Positions 1 to 6,533 of a stretch of DNA of 64,000 nucleotides are shown here, in pieces (the first letter of the stretch is position 1; each line of letters begins with the position of its first letter). The notes under the pieces were generated by a model. The model was given only the letters and a program-made list of their open reading frames with translations, made no database searches and was not told where the DNA came from. A program made the position numbers and the translations under genes. This DNA is from Senimuribacter sp049852125 (GTDB lineage Bacteria > Bacillota > Clostridia > Peptostreptococcales > Anaerovoracaceae): contig NZ_CP187532.1 of assembly GCF_049852125.1 (NCBI RefSeq), positions 2,294,001-2,358,000 of the forward strand, read 5' to 3'.

Positions 1-1235
1 GATAAAATTGCTCGGAATGTGTTCCCGGCTATATGATCAGGCGGCTTTTTATCTTTTGACTTCTTATTTGCAATTTCCTGCAGCATTCTCCACACCCCGA
101 GATATTCCACAATATCACTGGCAGGGCGGACAACTTCCATTCGGTCATAATGTTCTTTTAAATGACGCAGAATGTTTCCAAATCCATCCTGATAGAAAAA
201 ACGTACCGCAAGCCTTCCCGCATTGGGACCAAGTCCCAGAATGCAAAACTTTTGTTCAGGATTGATGTCAGCCAATACAGCGTCTACATCAACCTCCCAT
301 CCCTTTTCTAAGTTCTTAAAGATACCTCGTACAGTGTCCTGATTATCCTTTGTAGGCTCCGCAAAATCAGAAAAAACTTTCTGGTAGACTTCCTCCCCGC
401 TTTCCGCCCAATAAACAACCATGGTATTTCCTAAAATGCTCCTGTAATCCCGATTGCTGATTAAATAGTTTAAGGCAGTTGTATACGCATAGGCTGCATA
501 TTCGCTTACGGGTGCATTGTAACTCTGTTCCTTTCCATGAGAACAAAAAGCCGGTGCATTAAATCCCACTAAAGACGCGCCGCTCGACTGTGCGCCAGGC
601 ACGCCTTTAATCTTTCCATGTATCCTGGCGATCGGTCCGCGTTCCCCTGTTACAAGGCAAAGTCCTTCCTTTCCGCCGTCTTTCTCACGATAACGCTTCT
701 CCCAAGCCTGCTGAATTTCTTCATCTTCCTGCACAAAACAGCCCTCTGCTCCTAAATAGAATACCAGATTTGAAGCAGCGCTAAGTTCTTCATAATTTGC
801 GGCAATCACCGGATGTTTCTCTGCTGTTTCAGGATTCCAGTTTTGAAAAAACTGTTTCACCGCTTCTGCCGCTTCTGAGTGAACATCTGCTAAGTATGCC
901 AAATGTAACTCTTTTGCAGCGAGAAAACACTTCTTTGCTCTCTCCGGCTTTCCTTTCGTATCAATGCCCAGAAGGTAACTGGAATTATCGCAGAGAAAAT
1001 TCGGAGATATGCCGCTAGTTTTAACACCTTGCTCAGGCACTTTCATCAAAGGAAGAACTTCTATTGTTTTCTTCCCTCGTGGTTCATCATGTTTCATCGA
1101 TGTAACGCCTTCCAGTTCTCCACTTTCTGAAAGTTCAAGCGCCATCGCTACTTTCGCCTGACACCAGCCCGGCGCAGTTACCTTACCTTCTTCTTCCAGC
1201 CCTTTATAGTATTCTACCAGTGATTGCAGTATCAT
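1..1235 (-). CDS. cas8c: Cas8c (Csd1), type I-C Cascade large subunit, 3' part outside window
   Basis: Reading from 1235 leftwards gives one uninterrupted frame of about 411 codons that runs off the window edge. It begins MILQSLVEYYKGLEEEG and has the Csd1/Cas8c look, including LCLVTGERGPIARIHGKIKGV and a segment around SGASLVGFNAPAFCSHGKEQ. Cas8c recognises the PAM and holds the target in type I-C Cascade; its C-terminal part also yields the small subunit Cas11c from an internal start, but that part is not visible here. The start codon overlaps the stop of cas5c (ATGA at 1235-1232), so the two are translationally coupled. Gene order cas3-cas5-cas8c is the usual I-C order, so cas7, cas4, cas1, cas2 and the array should follow off the left edge. 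Confidence 0.93.
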   Translation of the reverse strand, partial: MILQSLVEYYKGLEEEGKVTAPGWCQAKVAMALELSESGELEGVTSMKHDEPRGKKTIEVLPLMKVPEQGVKTSGISPNFLCDNSSYLLGIDTKGKPERAKKCFLAAKELHLAYLADVHSEAAEAVKQFFQNWNPETAEKHPVIAANYEELSAASNLVFYLGAEGCFVQEDEEIQQAWEKRYREKDGGKEGLCLVTGERGPIARIHGKIKGVPGAQSSGASLVGFNAPAFCSHGKEQSYNAPVSEYAAYAYTTALNYLISNRDYRSILGNTMVVYWAESGEEVYQKVFSDFAEPTKDNQDTVRGIFKNLEKGWEVDVDAVLADINPEQKFCILGLGPNAGRLAVRFFYQDGFGNILRHLKEHYDRMEVVRPASDIVEYLGVWRMLQEIANKKSKDKKPPDHIAGNTFRAIL

Positions 1236-1888
1236 CGAACCACCTCACAATCTGTCAGATCCAGAATACCATCGTTTAACACCGCTCTGAAAAACATCGG
1301 CAGTATTTCTTCTCCGGTGTAATCAAAGTCAAAGAACATATAGCCTAAATCTTTCTTTTCTTCCGGATATGCTGTTTCAACATTTTCTCCCTCATATAGT
1401 TCGAAATGCACCGGAAACTCCCTGCATCCAAAGTACGGCTGATGATAACATTTTCCGCTGCGCAGTCTGCGCATCATAATATCCTTGAATTTTCCCGGAT
1501 TATCACCCGCGTTTGCCTGCTGTGTCATTTCAAAATGCGCGTCGATGACATAATCCACATCTTTCAGTAAAACGGCTGCACGCTGTGCAATATCTTCCTT
1601 TGTATTGATAAACAAAGGTCGTTCAGCTCCATTCATCACGGTTAACACATTGCCCGCCTGCAATTTGCTCTGCACCTCGTTTCTTCGCACGCTGGTAAAG
1701 GCAATGGGGTTTCGCACATAAATCCTGTCGACGACCCATCGCATGCCCGGATGCCAATAAATCGCTTCTAAGATGCCCCTTGCCGCTGATGGCGTTATCA
1801 TATCGTAGCTGCATCGTTCCACTTTCATTTCCGGTCTGGAAAATAAAGCGTAATCACCCCACACATGTACTCTCACGCCTTGCGCCAT
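1232..1888 (-). CDS. cas5c: Cas5c/Cas5d, crRNA-processing endoribonuclease of type I-C
   Basis: The 218-residue product starts MAQGVRVHVWGDYALFSRPE and continues with VERCSYDMITPSAARGILEAIYWHP, the typical N-terminal RAMP region of Cas5 from I-C systems. In type I-C there is no Cas6, and Cas5c cuts pre-crRNA at the base of the repeat hairpin and stays bound to the 5' handle. The gene lies 25 bp downstream of cas3 and overlaps cas8c by 4 bp. Length and order agree with the family. The repeat-like element at 4301-4333 would be its natural RNA substrate. Confidence 0.95.
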   Translation of the reverse strand: MAQGVRVHVWGDYALFSRPEMKVERCSYDMITPSAARGILEAIYWHPGMRWVVDRIYVRNPIAFTSVRRNEVQSKLQAGNVLTVMNGAERPLFINTKEDIAQRAAVLLKDVDYVIDAHFEMTQQANAGDNPGKFKDIMMRRLRSGKCYHQPYFGCREFPVHFELYEGENVETAYPEEKKDLGYMFFDFDYTGEEILPMFFRAVLNDGILDLTDCEVVR

Positions 1889-1913
1889 AAAGTTCTCACT
1901 CCTTTCTTCTCAC

Positions 1914-4082
1914 TTAATAGTAATGACCAATTCCCATTTCTGTATTTAGCTGTATGCCGCAGTTTTCATCATAATATGTAGACTGTTCTAGCACGGCGAA
2001 CCCATCAAACAAAGGTGTAATCATGCCCATTTCCCACAGCGCGCTGTAATCGTTTTCATATAGGTTGATACAATACTTTCCAGCTTTTCGCATCAGTTGC
2101 ATCGAATACTGTTGATCAACCATCTTTTCTGCTATTTCCTTCGCGCTATCTTCCAGCGCAATCAGTACAGTCTTTGTATCCTGTTCAATCAGATGAAACT
2201 CCTTTGCTACCGTTTGAAAAGGAAAGCTGCAGCTTCTACTGCCTTTTTCAAATGCTTCTATTACCTTATGCTTGTCCAGAAAATCTCGTCTAAAGTCATA
2301 CAGCCTTGCAAAATAGTCGTGAATCGCTTTCAAGTCAGTAATATCTTCATATTTTCTCACAATCTGCGCCGACACATCACGCATTTGCTTTATACTGGAT
2401 GGAAGTCTACCGCTCCCCTGATTTTCAAACTGAAAAAAAATAGTTTTACATTGATCTGCCGAAAGTTTTCCTTCCCGATTACATCGTCCTGCCGCCTGAA
2501 TCACAGAATCAATCCCTGCCAATTCTCTATAAACAGAGGGAAAATTCAGATCTACGCCAGCCTCAATCAGGCTGGTTGCGATCAGTCTGCACGGCTTACC
2601 TTCCGCCAGCTTTTCTCTCACCGTTTTCAATATCCTCTTTCGATGCAATGGATACATATAGGTAGAGAGATGATATACGCCGTTTTCTCCTTCGTTTATC
2701 AATTGACGATAAACCTCCTGCACATCGATTCTTTTATTTAGAATACAAAGGGCTTGTTTTTTCTGCTTCAGCGCGTCCAGCAAATCTTCTTTTGTCATGA
2801 CGCCACCGTTTACTACATTGGTGCGCTTAAATAATGCATACATATCCTGCACTCTTGGACTGATTTCCTTTATATCCTCTGCCAGTTCTTTCGGAAAATA
2901 TTTCTTCAGCGCCGGCTGGGTTGCTGTACACAATACCGCGGTACAACCATAATTGTAAACAAGCTCACTGATTGCCTGGATACATGGTTTCAGATACTCG
3001 GTCGGCAGCATTTGGACTTCATCAAAAATAATGACACTCTTTGTCAGATTATGTAATTTCCTGCATTTGGACGGCTTATTGGAAAACAACGATTCAAAAA
3101 ACTGCACATTGGTGGTTACGACAACAGGTTTATCATAGTTTTCTGCTGCCAGTCGATGTTTTTCTTCCTCCTGCTCATCTTCAAAGGTGACGTTGCAATG
3201 ATCCTCCAATACGTTCTCGTCTCCCAAAATTTTCCGAAATACCTGCGCATTTTGTTCGATGATTGAGGTGAACGGAATCACATAAACGATTCGCTCCATC
3301 TCATGCTCTATTCCGTGGCGAAGTGCAAATCCAAGAGAGGACACCGTTTTTCCTCCACCGGTAGGTACTGTGAGTGTATAGAGGCCCTGCTCCCCCTTTC
3401 CCATTTTCAAACAGGCTCGCAGAATCTCTGTCCTTCTGCCGTCGACCGTATCAGTTTCCTGATTGTCAAGCCAGGAGCTAACATGATCATTATACTTTTG
3501 CATAAGAACAGAAAGCGGCTCCCCATCCGATTCCCTGTAAATTCCTTGATTCATAAATGCTTCTGTATTCAGAAAATCTGCGTCCACCAGACAGGAGAAC
3601 AGCATCCTCGTCCAAAAGGATAAGGTAAATCCTCCTTTGCCAAGAATCTTCAGTGGCGGCGCAGACAGTCCATGGAGCTGAATTTCGTCTTTAAAAGGGC
3701 TATAGTCGTTAACTGAGTTCTTCAATCTGCCCTGCAGCGTTGGAGCTCCTGCTCCATCTCCAACCGAACCGCCATCAGGCATACCGCCGTGATGTCCGGC
3801 AACACAATACGCCGCACAATAATTAAAAATATTGCCCTTTCCACAAAGTTCTTTTGCCCCTGCTGTTGCGTGATCCACTCTCTCGCCGCCAAATAGTCGT
3901 TCCTGAAAGCCGTCGGAATACTTTCCAAGATCATGCGCTTTCGCCGTCTCCGCCGCCTGCATGTCCGAATGGAACGTGCTCGCAAACTTTTCTGCAAGCT
4001 CAGCGGTTTCCAGCAGATGCGCTTTAACTGACTGCTCTCTTGTTCTGTCTTCGCTAATATGTGCCAGATATTTTTGTTTCAT
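1914..4082 (-). CDS. cas3: Cas3, HD nuclease-helicase of type I-C
   Basis: The 722-residue protein carries an N-terminal HD nuclease domain (AHDLGK near residues 49-54, a downstream HATAG, HHGGMPDGG near 97) and a superfamily 2 helicase core (P-loop TVPTGGGKT near 240, DEVQ box near 350, LIATSLIEAGVDLNFP and QAAGRCNREG in the second RecA lobe). Cas3 is recruited by Cascade bound to foreign DNA and degrades the displaced strand. A strong ribosome binding site (AAAGGAGGTGA) precedes ATG at 4082. It is the first gene of the cas operon, and its promoter lies at 4138-4166. All catalytic motifs look intact, so the system appears able to interfere. Confidence 0.96.
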   Translation of the reverse strand: MKQKYLAHISEDRTREQSVKAHLLETAELAEKFASTFHSDMQAAETAKAHDLGKYSDGFQERLFGGERVDHATAGAKELCGKGNIFNYCAAYCVAGHHGGMPDGGSVGDGAGAPTLQGRLKNSVNDYSPFKDEIQLHGLSAPPLKILGKGGFTLSFWTRMLFSCLVDADFLNTEAFMNQGIYRESDGEPLSVLMQKYNDHVSSWLDNQETDTVDGRRTEILRACLKMGKGEQGLYTLTVPTGGGKTVSSLGFALRHGIEHEMERIVYVIPFTSIIEQNAQVFRKILGDENVLEDHCNVTFEDEQEEEKHRLAAENYDKPVVVTTNVQFFESLFSNKPSKCRKLHNLTKSVIIFDEVQMLPTEYLKPCIQAISELVYNYGCTAVLCTATQPALKKYFPKELAEDIKEISPRVQDMYALFKRTNVVNGGVMTKEDLLDALKQKKQALCILNKRIDVQEVYRQLINEGENGVYHLSTYMYPLHRKRILKTVREKLAEGKPCRLIATSLIEAGVDLNFPSVYRELAGIDSVIQAAGRCNREGKLSADQCKTIFFQFENQGSGRLPSSIKQMRDVSAQIVRKYEDITDLKAIHDYFARLYDFRRDFLDKHKVIEAFEKGSRSCSFPFQTVAKEFHLIEQDTKTVLIALEDSAKEIAEKMVDQQYSMQLMRKAGKYCINLYENDYSALWEMGMITPLFDGFAVLEQSTYYDENCGIQLNTEMGIGHYY

Positions 4083-4137
4083 AAATGTTCACCTCCTTTT
4101 TCTTTTATTTGCTTATCTCATTCTTTTGGATAAATTT

Positions 4138-4166
4138 AATATAATACATTTTTGTTCTCCTGTCAA
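4138..4166 (-). promoter_or_regulatory. Sigma-A type promoter of the cas operon
   Basis: On the minus strand TTGACA (4166-4161), a 17-bp spacer and TATATT (4143-4138) form a near-consensus promoter pointing into cas3, about 55 bp before its start codon. The -35 box overlaps an 18-bp perfect palindrome. The match to the guide-like RNA begins 10 bp upstream of the -35 box. Confidence 0.8.
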
Positions 4167-4180
4167 TAAAGCTTTATTGA
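4163..4180. promoter_or_regulatory. 18-bp perfect palindrome over the cas -35 box
   Basis: TCAATAAAGCTTTATTGA reads the same on both strands. It covers four bases of the cas -35 hexamer and the first five bases of the guide RNA target at 4176-4193. Because of the symmetry both strands present TTT followed by ATTGA, the first five bases of the guide. It could be a protein operator or part of the RNA-guided switch; the sequence alone does not decide. Confidence 0.55.
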
Positions 4181-4193
4181 AATTAAAGGTAAA
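4176..4193 (+). promoter_or_regulatory. Target site in the cas promoter matching the CreR-like guide
   Basis: ATTGAAATTAAAGGTAAA here matches the spacer-like ATTGACATTAATGGTAAA at 4334-4351 in 16 of 18 positions. The two mismatches fall at spacer positions 6 and 12, the bases that are flipped out and do not pair in type I Cascade R-loops. Pairing similarity ends after position 18. The bases just 5' are TTT (4173-4175), close to the TTC PAM usual for type I-C. A Cascade bound here would sit against the -35 box of the cas promoter. Confidence 0.75.
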
Positions 4194-4265
4194 TATAATT
4201 TCATACTTATCAATGAAATTTTTTTCTTCCATATAATGAATCCATCGTAAATCTTTTCTACCCAA

Positions 4266-4294
4266 TTGATTTGTCATATCCGCTATGATAAAAT
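4266..4294 (+). promoter_or_regulatory. Promoter of the CreR-like RNA
   Basis: TTGATT (4266-4271), 17 bp and TAAAAT (4289-4294) form a good plus-strand promoter. The expected transcription start, about seven bases after the -10 box, is at or next to 4301, the first base of the repeat-like element. The RNA would therefore start exactly with the repeat. Confidence 0.7.
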
Positions 4295-4300
4295 AACAAA

Positions 4301-4400
4301 GTCGGGTCATGATGTGACCGTGTGGATTGAAATATTGACATTAATGGTAAAGAGTTTTGTTCTTCATATTTCAATGCTGCAGCAAGCTCTTTACCAGATT
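4301..4400 (+). ncRNA. creR: CreR-like cas-regulating guide RNA (solitary CRISPR repeat plus spacer-like segment)
   Basis: Positions 4301-4333 look like a single type I-C repeat: a 5-bp hairpin GGTCA/TGACC (4305-4309 with 4315-4319) followed by the typical 3' handle GTGTGGATTGAAAT ending at 4333. The spacer-like segment from 4334 matches the cas promoter at 4176-4193 (16 of 18). Known CreR RNAs use one repeat-like element and a short, partial match to the cas promoter to guide Cascade as a repressor without cleavage. A second repeat was not found within the next 70 bases. Instead a 10-bp inverted repeat (TGGTAAAGAG 4345-4354 with CTCTTTACCA 4387-4396) lies downstream and may set the 3' end. 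Function is inferred; repeat identity could be confirmed by comparison with the array off the left edge. Confidence 0.75.
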
Positions 4401-4456
4401 GTCTTTTGTACAGAAAAATCTCTTTCTACTCTAAAATTCAACAGGAGTGTTTCTTT

Positions 4457-5176
4457 ATGAAAAAGATTTATTTTTTAGATGAACCATTAACAGAAAATGA
4501 CCTTTATTTTCTCTGCTATATGATTGAACGAATCAGCAGACGGCTTCGCAGACGCAACCGTTACATCGTAAATGCCGTTAGCAAAGACCAGTGGCTACAC
4601 CTCATCCAAAGCGCCGCAGTCCTTCATTGCGAAAATCCATTGCAGGTGGAAGACGACTGGATTGCAGATTATGATTTGACCCAAGGGGATTTTGACATTA
4701 TGGAAATAAACACTGACCTGGCGCCAGAAAACCTGCCCACAGCTACGCAAATGGAAAAAGTTTATCAGCGGCTTATCGTCGACACGATTACCGATGATGA
4801 AACTTATATAGATGCCATGCTTCGCATCTATAACGCACCCATATGCGATATACTGGACGACTACACATTCACCGCACCAAAACAGGGTCGCCTTCCGGCG
4901 ACCCTGCATTTTTTTACCTCTATATTCTATTCTTCCTCCAGCTTCCAGATGTGTCTGTCCTTTCGAAATGCCAAGCAAGTTACCACACCCAGCACGCCAA
5001 TCACACAAAAGAAAAGCGCCGCACCGGAGCCTTTACCGCTGCCGAAAAGACTACACAAAAATCCAGTCCCATTTTGCGCTGCCATAAACGGCTCAAACAC
5101 TCGATCCACAAAGACGCCGCCCAGAAGATATCCCACCGGAATGGTGAAAAACTGCAATGTATTGCGGGCAGAATAG
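4457..5176 (+). CDS. Uncharacterised acidic small protein, 3' end apparently lost
   Basis: ATG at 4457 has a ribosome binding site (AGGAGTG) and starts MKKIYFLDEPLTENDLYFLCYMIERI... with later stretches VLHCENPLQVEDDWI and YNAPICDILDDY, which read like a genuine acidic protein of roughly 140 residues. I recall similar small Firmicutes proteins of unknown function but cannot name a family. After about 4865 the protein-like character ends: the frame passes through a strong terminator (4883-4915) and then runs antisense through the end of the MFS gene to a stop at 5176. The natural 3' end was probably deleted. If the terminator works, the mRNA ends without a stop codon. It could be co-transcribed with the CreR-like RNA upstream. 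Its role is unknown; proximity to cas genes alone is no proof of a link. Confidence 0.5.
   Translation: MKKIYFLDEPLTENDLYFLCYMIERISRRLRRRNRYIVNAVSKDQWLHLIQSAAVLHCENPLQVEDDWIADYDLTQGDFDIMEINTDLAPENLPTATQMEKVYQRLIVDTITDDETYIDAMLRIYNAPICDILDDYTFTAPKQGRLPATLHFFTSIFYSSSSFQMCLSFRNAKQVTTPSTPITQKKSAAPEPLPLPKRLHKNPVPFCAAINGSNTRSTKTPPRRYPTGMVKNCNVLRAE
4883..4915 (+). terminator. Rho-independent terminator
   Basis: CAGGGTCGCC (4883-4892) pairs with GGCGACCCTG (4897-4906) around a TTCC loop and is followed by a T-run. It sits inside the reading frame of the upstream plus-strand gene and just beyond the end of the convergent MFS gene. Four A residues before the stem give a weaker T-run on the minus strand, so it may serve both directions. 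Confidence 0.85.
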
Positions 5177-6222
5177 ACCCGCCCCTGCATCTCCACAGGG
5201 ATATGACTTCGCATAACCACATCCATGTTGGCATTCATGATGGGAATCCAAATCCAGCCCAATACGCCGCCGACGCACCATACCGGCACGCAGCTGCCAA
5301 AGGCCAGAATGAAATTCTCCGTGCTCATGGACAACAGCAATGTATTCAGAATCACGCGAACCCGGCTTTTGGGCGCAGGCATTAGTGATGCCGCAATACT
5401 GCCGGCTATCATGGCAAGTCCTGTCGCCGTGTTGACTGCAGCCAGCGCGCCCTCGCCGCCGCCCGCTCTTGAAAGCAGCATGGCAGGAAACGCCGCGTTA
5501 TACATGGACGCCGTCAAATTGATGGTTGCCAAAAACAGCATCAGATCCAGGATCCCCCGGTGCTTTACAAGATAGGAAAGCCCCGCCTTTGCCGCCTCTC
5601 GCAAAGGTTCTTTTTCCCCATCGTCAGCGCGTACCGCCGGAATTTTAATCCACAGGCTAAGCGCCATAAAGGCGCATACAAATGTCGCCAGATCAAAATA
5701 GATCACGCCGGAAAGTCCAAATACCGCATAAACCGCCGTCGCCGCCGCAGGGGTCAGAATATTCACCACAGAGGTGGACAGCGAACGCAGACCGGATACC
5801 CTTTGGTAATGCGCCTTCGGTACAAGCAGACTCACTGTGACATCCATAGCAGGCTGCTGCACCGTCCCCATCAGTCCGTTTAAGGCGTTGAGCAGATACA
5901 AATGCCAGATTTCCAGCTGTTCTGTCTTTAAGAGTACCAGTGCGAAAACCGTGCAGACCGCCGCAAAGCTATCGCTTGCCAGCAGCGTCAGTTTCTTATT
6001 CCATTTGTCGCTGAGCGCGCCCGCAAAAATGCTCATCGCCACATAGGGCGCATAAGAGCACACCGCCAAAAGCGCCGTCGTAAGCGCCGATCCCCTCGCC
6101 TGGTACGTCCACAAGATCAGCGCGAAGCTGGTCATCGAACTTCCCAAAAGGGACAACGACTGCGTAGACCACAAAATCAGGAAACTGTGAAGTTCCTTTC
6201 CTATTATCTTTAAATTGTTCAT
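4927..6222 (-). CDS. MFS-type exporter (MFS_3, EntS/macrolide-efflux-like)
   Basis: The start chosen is ATG at 6222 (MNNLKIIGKELHSFLILW), preceded by AAGGAG; a longer frame to 6354 has no ribosome binding site and overlaps the leader. The 431-residue product has about 12 hydrophobic segments, an early SLSLLGSSMTSFALILWTYQ helix and the loop-2 signature GALSDKWNKKLTLL of the MFS_3 family of drug or siderophore exporters. It would act in the membrane as a proton-driven exporter; the substrate cannot be read from the sequence. The leader peptide and alternative hairpins upstream resemble inducible antibiotic-resistance genes, which favours export of a ribosome-targeting compound (inference). Confidence 0.85.
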   Translation of the reverse strand: MNNLKIIGKELHSFLILWSTQSLSLLGSSMTSFALILWTYQARGSALTTALLAVCSYAPYVAMSIFAGALSDKWNKKLTLLASDSFAAVCTVFALVLLKTEQLEIWHLYLLNALNGLMGTVQQPAMDVTVSLLVPKAHYQRVSGLRSLSTSVVNILTPAAATAVYAVFGLSGVIYFDLATFVCAFMALSLWIKIPAVRADDGEKEPLREAAKAGLSYLVKHRGILDLMLFLATINLTASMYNAAFPAMLLSRAGGGEGALAAVNTATGLAMIAGSIAASLMPAPKSRVRVILNTLLLSMSTENFILAFGSCVPVWCVGGVLGWIWIPIMNANMDVVMRSHIPVEMQGRVYSARNTLQFFTIPVGYLLGGVFVDRVFEPFMAAQNGTGFLCSLFGSGKGSGAALFFCVIGVLGVVTCLAFRKDRHIWKLEEE

Positions 6223-6345
6223 AAGACTTTGCTCCTTTTTCTTGTTCATCATGCTAACGTTTCTAACAAGCCGCAAAGTCTTCGGGCGAACGGGAAATTG
6301 ATTTCCATTCACTCCATGCAGTTTCGCCCTAGACCTTGCATGGAG
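6223..6345 (-). promoter_or_regulatory. Translational attenuator of the MFS exporter
   Basis: In mRNA order the leader holds CTCCATGCA (6345-6337, inside the leader peptide frame), GGGCGAA (6329-6323), TGCATGGAG (6320-6312), TTCGCCC (6290-6284), AAGACTTTG (6282-6274) and CAAAGTCTT (6231-6223, directly before the ATG). The first and third pair perfectly, as do the second and fourth; these two helices are interleaved and exclude each other. The fifth and sixth pair perfectly and would hide the start region. This is the layout of ribosome-stalling switches such as those of erm genes. Confidence 0.65.
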
Positions 6346-6370
6346 CTGCTGCAATTGCTAATACCATCAT
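6329..6370 (-). CDS. Leader peptide of the MFS exporter
   Basis: A 13-residue frame, MMVLAIAAAPCKV, follows an AGGGAGTG ribosome binding site and lies 106 bp before the exporter start. Its last codons overlap the first arm of the regulatory hairpins, so a ribosome stalled here would change the fold downstream. It does not match the leader peptides I know (ErmCL, ErmBL), so the inducing drug cannot be named. Confidence 0.6.
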   Translation of the reverse strand: MMVLAIAAAPCKV

Positions 6371-6403
6371 TTTCACTCCCTTCCGTCTACTATTTCTGTA
6401 AAC

Positions 6404-6433
6404 ATTGTATCACGTATACCTGCATTATGTCAA
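6404..6433 (-). promoter_or_regulatory. Promoter of leader peptide and MFS exporter
   Basis: TTGACA (6433-6428), 18 bp and TACAAT (6409-6404) on the minus strand. The transcript would start near 6398 and include the leader peptide and attenuator. Confidence 0.75.
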
Positions 6434-6477
6434 AATCAGGATCTTGTGAGACATGGCTTTATTACAAAACAATAGCC

Positions 6478-6527
6478 CCCAAACTGATACAATCTAAAAC
6501 TGCCCAGCTTGGAGGCTATATTCCAAC
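6478..6527 (-). terminator. Probable terminator of the citrate-to-oxoglutarate operon
   Basis: Just after the icd stop, ATAGCCTCCAA can pair imperfectly with TTTGGGGGCTAT about 45 bases further on, followed by TGTTTTG. The stem is long with one bulge and a short T-run, so the call is moderate. Confidence 0.5.
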
Positions 6528-6533
6528 AATTTC

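Noticed and set aside
2097..2741. Long plus-strand frame opposite cas3
   Set aside because: Antisense shadow of a well-supported cas3; no ribosome binding site and no recognisable motif.
4093..4310. Small minus-strand frame across the cas promoter (65 codons from 4310)
   Set aside because: It covers the promoter, palindrome and guide target, lacks a ribosome binding site and has no protein-like character.
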